Below, one piece after another: positions 17,814 to 24,699 of a stretch of DNA of 64,000 bases. Below the pieces are notes generated by a model. That model had not been told where the DNA came from. It ran no database searches and saw only the letters and a list, made by a program, of their open reading frames with translations. The stretch comes from an uncultured Pelagibacteraceae bacterium (GTDB lineage: Bacteria; Pseudomonadota; Alphaproteobacteria; Pelagibacterales; Pelagibacteraceae). The DNA is taken from assembly GCA_902578265.1 (NCBI GenBank), contig CACHCA010000001.1:124001-188000 (forward strand). Direction: 5' to 3'. Within the stretch, counting starts at the first letter, position 1. The number at the start of each line of letters is the position of its first letter. The position numbers were made by a program, and so were the translations under genes.

Positions 17814-18820
17814 AATATCTTTCCTTTAAAAATTCCTGATGGACGATAAAGCAATACAATTACCAATATTGAAAAAGAAACTGCAAATTTATAATCGGTT
17901 GAAAGCAACTGAATTAAACCATCAGGTTCCATGCTTTCTGGTAAAACATACATAAAGAATTTCTTATATGCATAAGTCAACAGTATTTCTGAAAAGGCAA
18001 TAACATAACCTCCTAGGAAAGCTCCAAAAGGATTACCAATTCCCCCAACTATAGCAGCAGCAAATATTGGGAGCATATTATTGAAATAAGTAAATGGTTT
18101 AAAACTTTTATCTAAACCATATAAAACTCCACCTATTGTCGCTAAAATTGCAGCAATCATCCAAGTTATCATAACAATTCTTTTTGGATCTATTCCAGAA
18201 AGTAATGCTAAATCTTCATTGTCAGAATAAGCTCTCATACTTTTTCCAGTTTTAGTTTTGTTTAAAAACCAGAATAAAGTTGAAACTAGAATTATTGTAA
18301 CAACAATTGTAATTACTTGAGTTGACTTAATAGCAAGTCCCTCGTTTAAACCTGTCATTTCCTTAAACTCATTAGCTCTAATCAAGAATTTCTCACCATC
18401 AAAAAATCTTCTGTCCGATGGACCAATTATAATTCTTACTGCTGCTTGGGTAACAAACATTACTCCAATACTTACCATTGCTAATTGAACAGGAGGACTT
18501 TTGTTTAACCTGTAATATTTAAATACGAACTTATCAATTACTAACATATATAAACCCATAAAAAGAATCGCAAAAGGTATTGCTAAAAGAGCGGTGGGTA
18601 AAAAACCAAGAGACAAACCAACTGACTGAAAGTACCATGTAAAAAGTATGGCAACCATTGTTCCAAATGACATCATGTCTCCAGTTGCAAAATTTGCAAA
18701 ACGCAGTATTCCATAAATCAAAGTTACAAAAATAGCTCCAATAGCTAATTGAGATCCGTAGGCAAGAGCAGGAACAAAAATATAATTTAATAAAAGAATT
18801 AACGCGTTTAGAAAATCCAT
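17810..18820 (-). CDS. livH: Branched-chain amino-acid-type ABC transporter permease LivH
   Basis: A 336-residue permease of the LivH type. GILRFANFATGDMMSFG (about residue 37) is the characteristic LivH block, and MRAYSDNEDLALLSGID (about residue 194) is the ATPase-contact loop. About eight to nine membrane helices. It sits between livF (stop to start, no gap) and livM (GTGA overlap). Confidence 0.93.
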   Translation of the reverse strand: MDFLNALILLLNYIFVPALAYGSQLAIGAIFVTLIYGILRFANFATGDMMSFGTMVAILFTWYFQSVGLSLGFLPTALLAIPFAILFMGLYMLVIDKFVFKYYRLNKSPPVQLAMVSIGVMFVTQAAVRIIIGPSDRRFFDGEKFLIRANEFKEMTGLNEGLAIKSTQVITIVVTIILVSTLFWFLNKTKTGKSMRAYSDNEDLALLSGIDPKRIVMITWMIAAILATIGGVLYGLDKSFKPFTYFNNMLPIFAAAIVGGIGNPFGAFLGGYVIAFSEILLTYAYKKFFMYVLPESMEPDGLIQLLSTDYKFAVSFSILVIVLLYRPSGIFKGKIL

Positions 18821-19528
18821 TTAACCACCTAAAAAAGAGCTTCTTACTCTTGGATCGTTAAGTAATTCTTTTCCTGTTCCTGAATAACGATTTTCACCAG
18901 TAACTAATACATATCCTCTATCAGAAATATTAAGAGCTTGTTTGGCATTCTGCTCAACCATTAGAATTGCAACATTTGTTTTTTTAACTTTAATAATGTG
19001 ATCAAAAAGTTCGTCCATTACTATAGGAGAAACTCCAGCAGTTGGTTCATCTAACATGAGCACAGATGGTTTGTTCATCAGGGCCCTTCCTAAAGCAACT
19101 TGTTGCCTTTGACCTCCTGACAATTCTCCCACAAATTGTTTTCTTTTTTCAGTCAAAATTGGAAAAAGATTATAAATTTCATCAATTACTTTTGTATAAT
19201 CCTGATTAACTAAAAAAGCCCCCATCTCTAAATTTTCCTCAACTGTCATTCCTGCAAATACATTTTTTGTTTGGGGCACAAATGAAATTCCCTCTTTCAC
19301 TCTATCTTGTGGAGAAAGTTTTGAGATGTCTTTACCATCGATAATTACAGAGCCTGATTTCAAATTTAATAAACCTAACATAGCTTTCATTGCAGTAGAT
19401 TTTCCAGCGCCATTTGGTCCAAGAATCGATACTATTTCTCCTCTTTCAACATTAACAGTGCATGAATTAATTATATCTGGACCCTTGCCATATCCACCTG
19501 TCATATTGTTTCCTTCAAAAAATGCCAT
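18821..19528 (-). CDS. livF: Branched-chain amino-acid-type ABC transporter ATP-binding protein LivF
   Basis: A 235-residue ATPase. Walker A is GPNGAGKS (about residue 37), the signature is LSGGQRQQVALGRALM, and Walker B is VLMLDEPTAG. VPQTKNVFAGMTVEENLEMG is typical of LivF rather than LivG. It follows livG by two bases and ends next to livH. Confidence 0.94.
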   Translation of the reverse strand: MAFFEGNNMTGGYGKGPDIINSCTVNVERGEIVSILGPNGAGKSTAMKAMLGLLNLKSGSVIIDGKDISKLSPQDRVKEGISFVPQTKNVFAGMTVEENLEMGAFLVNQDYTKVIDEIYNLFPILTEKRKQFVGELSGGQRQQVALGRALMNKPSVLMLDEPTAGVSPIVMDELFDHIIKVKKTNVAILMVEQNAKQALNISDRGYVLVTGENRYSGTGKELLNDPRVRSSFLGG

Positions 19529-19530
19529 AC

Positions 19531-20316
19531 TTAATTATCTTTTAGTTTTGAACCTCTGCCTAAATAGCTTTCAATTACTCTTTCATCTTTTTTTGCATCT
19601 TCCACTGAACCCTCAAATAAAACAGATCCCTCTGCCATGACAATTACTGGATCACACAATCTTCCTATAAAATCCATATCGTGCTCAATCATACAAAAAG
19701 TATAACCTTTCTCTTTGTTTAACTTCTCTATAGCTGTACCTAAATCCTTTAATAAAGTTCGATTAACTCCTGCACCAACCTCATCTAATAAGACTAACTT
19801 TGCATCTACCATCATTGTTCGTCCTAATTCTAATAATTTTTTTTGTCCTCCAGATAAGTTTCCGGCTAATTCATTCTTTAAATGACTTAAATTTAAAAAA
19901 TCAACTACTTCCATTGCTTTTTCTTTTATTTGACTTTCCTCTTTTGCAACTAATCCAGGCTTTAATAAAGCATTCATTAACTTTTCCCCAGATTGATTAC
20001 CTGGTACCATCATCAAATTTTCTAATACTGATAAATTTGTAAATTCATGAGCTATTTGGAAAGTTCTTAGCAATCCTTTTGAAAATAATTCGTAAGACGG
20101 AACATCAGTAATATCTTGATTATTAAATAAAACATTTCCACCAGATGATTTTAAATTTCCAGCAATTAAATTAAATAAAGTTGTTTTTCCAGAACCATTG
20201 GGTCCTATTATACCGGTTATAGTTCCTTTCTTTACTTTTAAAGAACAATTCGACACAGCCGCTAATCCACCAAAATATTTTGATAAGTTTTTTATTTCTA
20301 AAATATTATCTTGCAT
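19531..20316 (-). CDS. livG: Branched-chain amino-acid-type ABC transporter ATP-binding protein LivG
   Basis: A 261-residue ATPase. The start LEIKNLSKYFGGLAAVSNCS is the LivG pattern (FGG-x-x-A), Walker A is GPNGSGKT, the signature is LSGGQKKLLELGR, and Walker B is VLLDEVGAG (Glu-Val in place of the usual Glu-Pro). It is the first liv gene, 12 bases after the proC-like gene, so the order is proC-like, livG, livF, livH, livM. Confidence 0.94.
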   Translation of the reverse strand: MQDNILEIKNLSKYFGGLAAVSNCSLKVKKGTITGIIGPNGSGKTTLFNLIAGNLKSSGGNVLFNNQDITDVPSYELFSKGLLRTFQIAHEFTNLSVLENLMMVPGNQSGEKLMNALLKPGLVAKEESQIKEKAMEVVDFLNLSHLKNELAGNLSGGQKKLLELGRTMMVDAKLVLLDEVGAGVNRTLLKDLGTAIEKLNKEKGYTFCMIEHDMDFIGRLCDPVIVMAEGSVLFEGSVEDAKKDERVIESYLGRGSKLKDN

Positions 20317-20328
20317 TCATGAATTTAA

Positions 20329-21087
20329 TTATAATCTCTTATAAATTTTCTTAAGCGATTTTTCCAGCAATCTGTAGTAACCCAATTTTTTTAGCTCATT
20401 AACTCCTTGCCAATTAAGCCCCCCGGGAGTTTGTTCATTTACTAAATTCTTTAGTGGTTTCAATGAATTTAAAAGTGCTAATTCAGCAAGAGCTGAATAT
20501 AGCGAAGTTACATATTTTTGAGCAACTAATTTATTTGTTTTATTTTTAATCAACCATTGTGATAAAACATTTAATAATTCATAAAACGATGCCATAGTTC
20601 CTGAGATGGTCCAAAAATTTTTTGATAATTTTTCATTTTTAATTTCGATAGTTGTTCCAATTTTATCAAAAAAGGTTTTAACTTTTTTGTTAGGTGGAAA
20701 TATTGCAACAGGGCCTTTACCAAGTTTAATTGGTGGCATTGGGATAGCTTTAATAATAATCGATTTTTTTTTGATCATTTTTTTCAATTTTGAATAGCTT
20801 GTTGTAGACATAAAACTAACAACAGTTTGGTTTTTTTTGAAATTCAATTTTGGTAGTATATTTTCCCCAATTTTTGGTAACAAACCTAAAAAAACCCAGT
20901 CAGACATATCTATAACTGTCTGATTATCTTTGGCTATTATTATCTTATTAAATCTTTTTTTTAAATATTGGGCTTTTTTTTTATTTCTCGGAGAAATGAT
21001 AATTTTTTTATACGAAATTTTTGATTTACTTATTCCGGTAACAACATCTGATACAATAGTGCCTGTTCCTATAAATCCCAATTTCAT
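20329..21087 (-). CDS. Pyrroline-5-carboxylate reductase-like protein
   Basis: A 252-residue NADP-dependent reductase-like protein. The N-terminal Rossmann motif is GFIGTGTIVSDVV, and the C-terminal dimer domain has EQTPGGLNWQGVNELKKLG, matching the ProC family PGGT block loosely. True ProC makes proline from pyrroline-5-carboxylate; this copy is divergent and lysine-rich, and might act on another imine. It leads the liv transporter operon, so it may process the transported compound. Family call good, substrate unsure. Confidence 0.8.
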   Translation of the reverse strand: MKLGFIGTGTIVSDVVTGISKSKISYKKIIISPRNKKKAQYLKKRFNKIIIAKDNQTVIDMSDWVFLGLLPKIGENILPKLNFKKNQTVVSFMSTTSYSKLKKMIKKKSIIIKAIPMPPIKLGKGPVAIFPPNKKVKTFFDKIGTTIEIKNEKLSKNFWTISGTMASFYELLNVLSQWLIKNKTNKLVAQKYVTSLYSALAELALLNSLKPLKNLVNEQTPGGLNWQGVNELKKLGYYRLLEKSLKKIYKRL

Positions 21088-21121
21088 AGTTTAAAGTACA
21101 TTATAGAAAGGTTTATTTGAA

Positions 21122-21156
21122 CAAAAAAAAAGGCTGGGTAAAAAAACCCAGCCTTT
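21122..21156 (-). terminator. Intrinsic terminator after the outer-membrane protein gene
   Basis: AAAGGCTGGGT and ACCCAGCCTTT form a perfect 11-bp stem with a six-T loop, followed on the minus strand by an unbroken T tract (21131-21123). It lies 21 bases after the stop of the barrel gene and upstream of the proC-like gene. Confidence 0.93.
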
Positions 21157-21176
21157 AATTTAAAATTTTAAAATAA

Positions 21177-21851
21177 TTAAAATGATTTAACTAATGATAT
21201 TCTTCCAGTAACACCACGCATATCAGTTACTTCGATGGTATTCTTATCAGTTTGTCCGTTATCCGCTGAAACATCATCAAAATCATGATAAGCTAATTCA
21301 GCTCTAACAGCTATTCCATCGCCAGTTTCACGCTCATAACCTAGTGCTAATTCTATTCCAGTATTTGAACCTGGGTCACCATAAGTTCCAGCATTTTCAG
21401 AAGCTATTGTTATGTCCATAGTCGAAATACCAAACTTACCATAAACGCCAATATCTGATTTAGCTAGTACGTATAAAGTTGTAAGCTTTTCAAATTCAGC
21501 TTTAACTTTAATCTCTGTATTTTCACCAGCTCCACCTTCGCCGTCGTTAACGTTTTGAGGAGTTTCAATATTCATTGGCACAAAACTTAATCCAATAGAT
21601 ACTTGATCATTCATTTCATATTCAGCAAATATCGATGCATATCCTTCTACGAATGCAGCACCATCTTTTTTAGTTGTTCTCTCTAAAGTTCCACTTGAGT
21701 CTGTATTTTCCTCTTTACCATCTGCACCGTACAAACCGTAATTACCAGACACTCCAACAGATAGAAGTGATTGATCAAACGCTAATGCAGATGAAAAAAA
21801 TGTAGTCGTAGAAAATACTACAGCAGCTAGAGTTGCTAAAATTTTCTTCAT
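21177..21851 (-). CDS. Small outer-membrane beta-barrel protein
   Basis: A 224-residue exported protein with a clear signal peptide (MKKILATLAAVVFSTTTFFS, then SALA and a cut before FDQ). The mature part has alternating amphipathic strands (VSIGLSFVPMNIE, TTLYVLAKSDIGVYG, GIELALGYERETGDGIAVRAELAYH) and ends in Phe (ISLVKSF), the signal read by the BAM complex. The ATG at 21851 is chosen over an in-frame start at 21905 because it directly opens the signal peptide and has a good AAGGGAC ribosome site. Probably a porin-like or OmpW-like channel; ligand unknown. Transcribed alone, with its own terminator. Confidence 0.85.
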   Translation of the reverse strand: MKKILATLAAVVFSTTTFFSSALAFDQSLLSVGVSGNYGLYGADGKEENTDSSGTLERTTKKDGAAFVEGYASIFAEYEMNDQVSIGLSFVPMNIETPQNVNDGEGGAGENTEIKVKAEFEKLTTLYVLAKSDIGVYGKFGISTMDITIASENAGTYGDPGSNTGIELALGYERETGDGIAVRAELAYHDFDDVSADNGQTDKNTIEVTDMRGVTGRISLVKSF

Positions 21852-21878
21852 TATTGTCCCTTTGTTTAATATTAAACT

Positions 21879-21907
21879 TATATATATATTTTGATTTTTT
21901 AGCACAA
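21879..21907 (-). promoter_or_regulatory. Candidate promoter for the outer-membrane protein gene
   Basis: On the minus strand TTGTGC (21907-21902) and TATATA (21884-21879) are separated by 17 bases, placing the start of transcription about 20 bases before the ATG, with the ribosome site inside the leader. An upstream alternative is TTGATG with TCTAAT at 18 bases. Confidence 0.4.
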
Positions 21908-22317
21908 ATCGAAATAATTAGACAAATAATTTTGGCAAAACATCAAGTTTTTAGTCATTGTTGCAAAATTATCACTATAAAAACCTAGTAAATTGTAGTC
22001 TTTTTCTGATTGATAAATTTTATACTTCGAGTTGTAAATCATTAATTTTTTTTTGAAAATAAGGATTTACTTACAAATTTTATTTATTCTTCTCTAAATT
22101 TTTAAAAAACTTCTAGTTTATTAATCTATTCATCTAAAAGTGATTATTATTTGTTTTAAAATTATTATTTGAAGATTTCAAAAAATAAATTTATAACAAT
22201 CAAAGAATTCAGCCAAAAAATCTTATATAAATATAAACTCTATTAATTTTTATAAATTTTATAATAATTATTCTTCCGATCAAAATAAAATAAAAATATG
22301 GAAAACTGTTGAATTAG
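21908..22317. other. AT-rich non-coding stretch with nothing recognised
   Basis: About 400 bases of very AT-rich sequence between the outer-membrane protein promoter and the structured element at 22318. A minor open frame covers much of it on the plus strand but has a stop at 22328, no start signal and no recognisable protein pattern. I see no repeat, tRNA or terminator. Confidence 0.5.
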
Positions 22318-22420
22318 GTTGGTTTGATTAAAACCCAGATTTAAAGAGACAACTTAATGTGGAAAAAGGGATAGTCCTTAAAAACCGGGAGCTAAAGATG
22401 GCTAAGAAGGACTATCATTA
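22318..22420 (+). ncRNA. Candidate structured RNA upstream of the TIGR03643 gene
   Basis: A GC-richer island in a long AT-rich gap. It has a small hairpin (GGTTT 22321-22325 with AAACC 22331-22335) and a perfect 10-bp inverted repeat, GATAGTCCTT (22370-22379) with AAGGACTATC (22407-22416). The 27-base loop holds CCGGGAG and then ATG GCT AAG AAG GAC TAT CAT TAT TAA, an eight-codon ORF that overlaps the 3' arm of the stem. It could be a small RNA, a regulatory leader with a mini-ORF, or the tail of a decayed gene. I do not match it to a known family. Confidence 0.4.
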
Positions 22421-22479
22421 TTAATATATCAGATTTCAAATAAAATGCATTATCATTTTTTTTCAAATATAAAGGATTT

Positions 22480-22776
22480 ATGAAAAAAAAAGGTCACAGG
22501 CCTATAACCAGGGTCAAAAATCCTGAGCCTAATATCGAGGATCCAGATTGGATCATTTGGGCTGCCTGGGCAGATCGTATTACTTTTGAGGAAATTGAAA
22601 AAAAAACTGGGTACAAGGAGTCTGATGTTATCAAAATAATGAGAAGGTCAATTAAGCCTTCTTCATTTAGACTATGGAGAAAAAGAGTAAATCAAAAAAG
22701 TATCAAACATAGAAAAAAATTTGAATATTCTAGAAAACTAATTACTAGTAAATTGAAAAAAGATGACTATCTTTAA
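22480..22776 (+). CDS. TIGR03643 family protein
   Basis: A 98-residue basic protein. The pattern DPDWIIWAAWADRITFEEIEK, shown here in part, followed by GYKESDVIKIMRR and KPSSFRLWRKRV, is the TIGR03643 signature as I recall it. The predicted helix-turn-helix-like middle suggests nucleic-acid binding, but no function is established. In many bacteria such genes accompany DUF2256 and cryptochrome/photolyase-related genes, which are absent here. AAAGGA lies five bases before the ATG. Glutaredoxin follows after three bases. Confidence 0.85.
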   Translation: MKKKGHRPITRVKNPEPNIEDPDWIIWAAWADRITFEEIEKKTGYKESDVIKIMRRSIKPSSFRLWRKRVNQKSIKHRKKFEYSRKLITSKLKKDDYL

Positions 22777-22779
22777 AGT

Positions 22780-23034
22780 ATGAAAAATATTGTAATTTAT
22801 ACAGGGCCATTTTGTAATTATTGTGATGCTGCAAAAAGATTACTTACTCGAAATAATGCTCCCTTTAAAGAAATTAATATTGCAACAGTTGATGGTGCAA
22901 TGGATGAAATGATCAAAAAAGCAAACGGTAAAAGAACTATCCCACAAATTTTTTTCGATGATCAACACATTGGTGGTTATGATGAAGTTAGAGCTTTAGA
23001 AAAAGAAAATAAATTAAAAGATCTTTTAAAGTAA
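22780..23034 (+). CDS. grxC: Glutaredoxin 3
   Basis: An 84-residue glutaredoxin. The active site is CNYC (residues 12-15), replacing the usual CPYC, followed by the glutathione-binding TIPQIFF with cis-Pro and GGYDEVRALE. It reduces disulfides and mixed glutathione disulfides in the cytoplasm. It is in a two-gene unit with the TIGR03643 gene. Only five bases separate its stop from the convergent Ser/Thr-rich protein gene. Confidence 0.93.
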   Translation: MKNIVIYTGPFCNYCDAAKRLLTRNNAPFKEINIATVDGAMDEMIKKANGKRTIPQIFFDDQHIGGYDEVRALEKENKLKDLLK

Positions 23035-23039
23035 ATTAA

Positions 23040-23771
23040 TTACTCGAGTGTAAGAACTACATCAGGTCGGTTTGCATAAAAACCTCGATCGGCAGCAGCG
23101 GTTCCGGTACAATCAGTTGCTAATCCAGCTTTTTCTAAATATCCCAATGCTGTTGATGTTCCAAAAGCAATTTTAACTGTTGGAATTTTTCCAGCCTCCA
23201 TAGTAAATGGTGCCGAAAGTGCTTCTCTATACTCAAAAAAAGCATCACCAGCATCAACTGTTCCTGTTGCTGAATCTGTTCCTGTTCCGTCACCAGCTGT
23301 AGTGCTGTTCATTACATCTCCATGACTTGTACCAGCTGGAATACCTGCGTAATAAGTTCCAGCAACTGCAGCTCCTGAAGTTTTGCTTCCTATTCCATTT
23401 TTACTGGTTGTTCCAGTTGAACTTGCAATAGTATAGCAAGTTGTTGCTCCACTTGTAACACTACCAGCAACTGTAAAAGCTCTGTTCATAGTAATCTGAA
23501 AATAAGTATAAGTTTTTCCAAATTCAACTTTTGATAAATCTCCTAAACTTGCTGCTGTTGCTCCAGCTGTAGTAGATGCAATATCAATAGACCCAGAATT
23601 ACCAGAATATAAAACTATAGGATTATTACATGAGGCATCAGTACTGGTGCTGTCACAAATTTCAATTCTTGTTATTGTAATTTTATAAGTTGTTGCCTCA
23701 GCTTCAATTGCAAAAGAATTTGTGTTAAAAAAAGTTAAGATAAATAAAATTATAAAAAAAATATTTCTCAT
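23040..23771 (-). CDS. Secreted Ser/Thr/Gly/Ala-rich protein of unknown function
   Basis: A 243-residue protein with a signal peptide (residues 1-21, ending SFA). The mature part begins TTYKITITRIEICDSTS and is rich in Thr, Ser, Gly and Ala, with four to six Cys, a beta-rich pattern and low charge in the middle. It resembles surface or pilus-associated proteins rather than an enzyme. It starts one base after the stop of the inverse-autotransporter-type barrel gene, so the two are surely co-transcribed; the protein may be a partner or passenger for that barrel. I do not recognise a named family. Confidence 0.75.
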   Translation of the reverse strand: MRNIFFIILFILTFFNTNSFAIEAEATTYKITITRIEICDSTSTDASCNNPIVLYSGNSGSIDIASTTAGATAASLGDLSKVEFGKTYTYFQITMNRAFTVAGSVTSGATTCYTIASSTGTTSKNGIGSKTSGAAVAGTYYAGIPAGTSHGDVMNSTTAGDGTGTDSATGTVDAGDAFFEYREALSAPFTMEAGKIPTVKIAFGTSTALGYLEKAGLATDCTGTAAADRGFYANRPDVVLTLE

Positions 23772-23772
23772 A

Positions 23773-24630
23773 TTATTGACTTGTAATAATTACTGAACCT
23801 TGGATTTCTATAGCTAAATCGTTATTTCTTCGAACTTTTTCATTTAATTTTGCTTGCATGTTCTCTTTTTCAAAAGCTACATCAGATAATCCTTCATCCA
23901 TCGTTCTTATATTTTCTCTAGGCGGATAAACAAATAATAGTTCAGCTTCCAAAACATCATCTACACCAGTAAGAGAAGAGTCGTCCAATGATAAGTTAAA
24001 TTGTAATGAAGGGTTTATATTTAATTCTGAAATATATTTATTTCCTTTTGAATCTTTTGAAGTTTTTTCACCCTCCCATTTATAACCTTTGAAACTAAAT
24101 TTTGCCCAAGGTGCATAAGGAACTTGGGTGGTTAAGTTGTAATCCCAGCCACTAAGTATTTGTTCAGCTGTTCCATCAATAGTTTTCATATTTGTTATCT
24201 TTTGGTATCGATTTAAAGATAGATCTAATAGCGATGCTTTTGCTTCAAGTCCATATCCCAATCTCCTGTGTCCCTCGAACATATCTGCATCAATAAAAGT
24301 ATTTGCACCATAAATTATTGAATTATCATCACTTAATTTTCTATAACCAATACCTAAATTACCATGAATTCTTCCATCGCTATTTACCTCTTTAGTTCTC
24401 AAGCTAAATTGCGTGAATAAGTTTGAATTATCCTGCGCAAGGATATTTCTAAGGCCTAAAATTGAAAATTTTATCTGATCTTCATCCTTATCATTTAGTT
24501 TAATAGATGTTTCCGTTAATCCCTCACCAGGAATAAGGTTACTAACATATTCAGAAATTTTACTCGAAATTTCTCCAGAATTGGAGGCAGTAGCAACAAT
24601 TAAAAATATAAATATGTAAAACTTTTTCAT
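23773..24630 (-). CDS. Inverse autotransporter-type (intimin/invasin) beta-barrel protein
   Basis: A 285-residue exported protein with a signal peptide (cut near SNSG). The barrel has the hallmark invasin/intimin block GANTFIDADMFEGHRRLGYG (about residues 108-127) and SGWDYNL, then a final segment with NEKVRRNNDLAIEIQ like the end of that barrel family. Unlike intimin or invasin it stops just after the barrel and has no Ig-like passenger. A Ser/Thr-rich secreted protein is encoded one base downstream. It probably sits in the outer membrane, but what it presents is unclear. Confidence 0.85.
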   Translation of the reverse strand: MKKFYIFIFLIVATASNSGEISSKISEYVSNLIPGEGLTETSIKLNDKDEDQIKFSILGLRNILAQDNSNLFTQFSLRTKEVNSDGRIHGNLGIGYRKLSDDNSIIYGANTFIDADMFEGHRRLGYGLEAKASLLDLSLNRYQKITNMKTIDGTAEQILSGWDYNLTTQVPYAPWAKFSFKGYKWEGEKTSKDSKGNKYISELNINPSLQFNLSLDDSSLTGVDDVLEAELLFVYPPRENIRTMDEGLSDVAFEKENMQAKLNEKVRRNNDLAIEIQGSVIITSQ

Positions 24631-24699
24631 TATTGAAACATTAGATTATCTATAATTATTAATTAAACACTAAATTGTCACTATTTAAAAGTATTAATA

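Noticed and set aside
22318..22420. SAM-V, SRP RNA, 6S RNA or tmRNA
   Set aside because: I could not match the conserved cores of these RNAs to the sequence; left as unassigned.
22120..22427. Broken gene covering the long gap before the TIGR03643 gene
   Set aside because: One frame is open apart from a stop at 22328, but it has no start signal, is dominated by AT-rich residues, and the GC-rich end is better explained by the inverted repeat.
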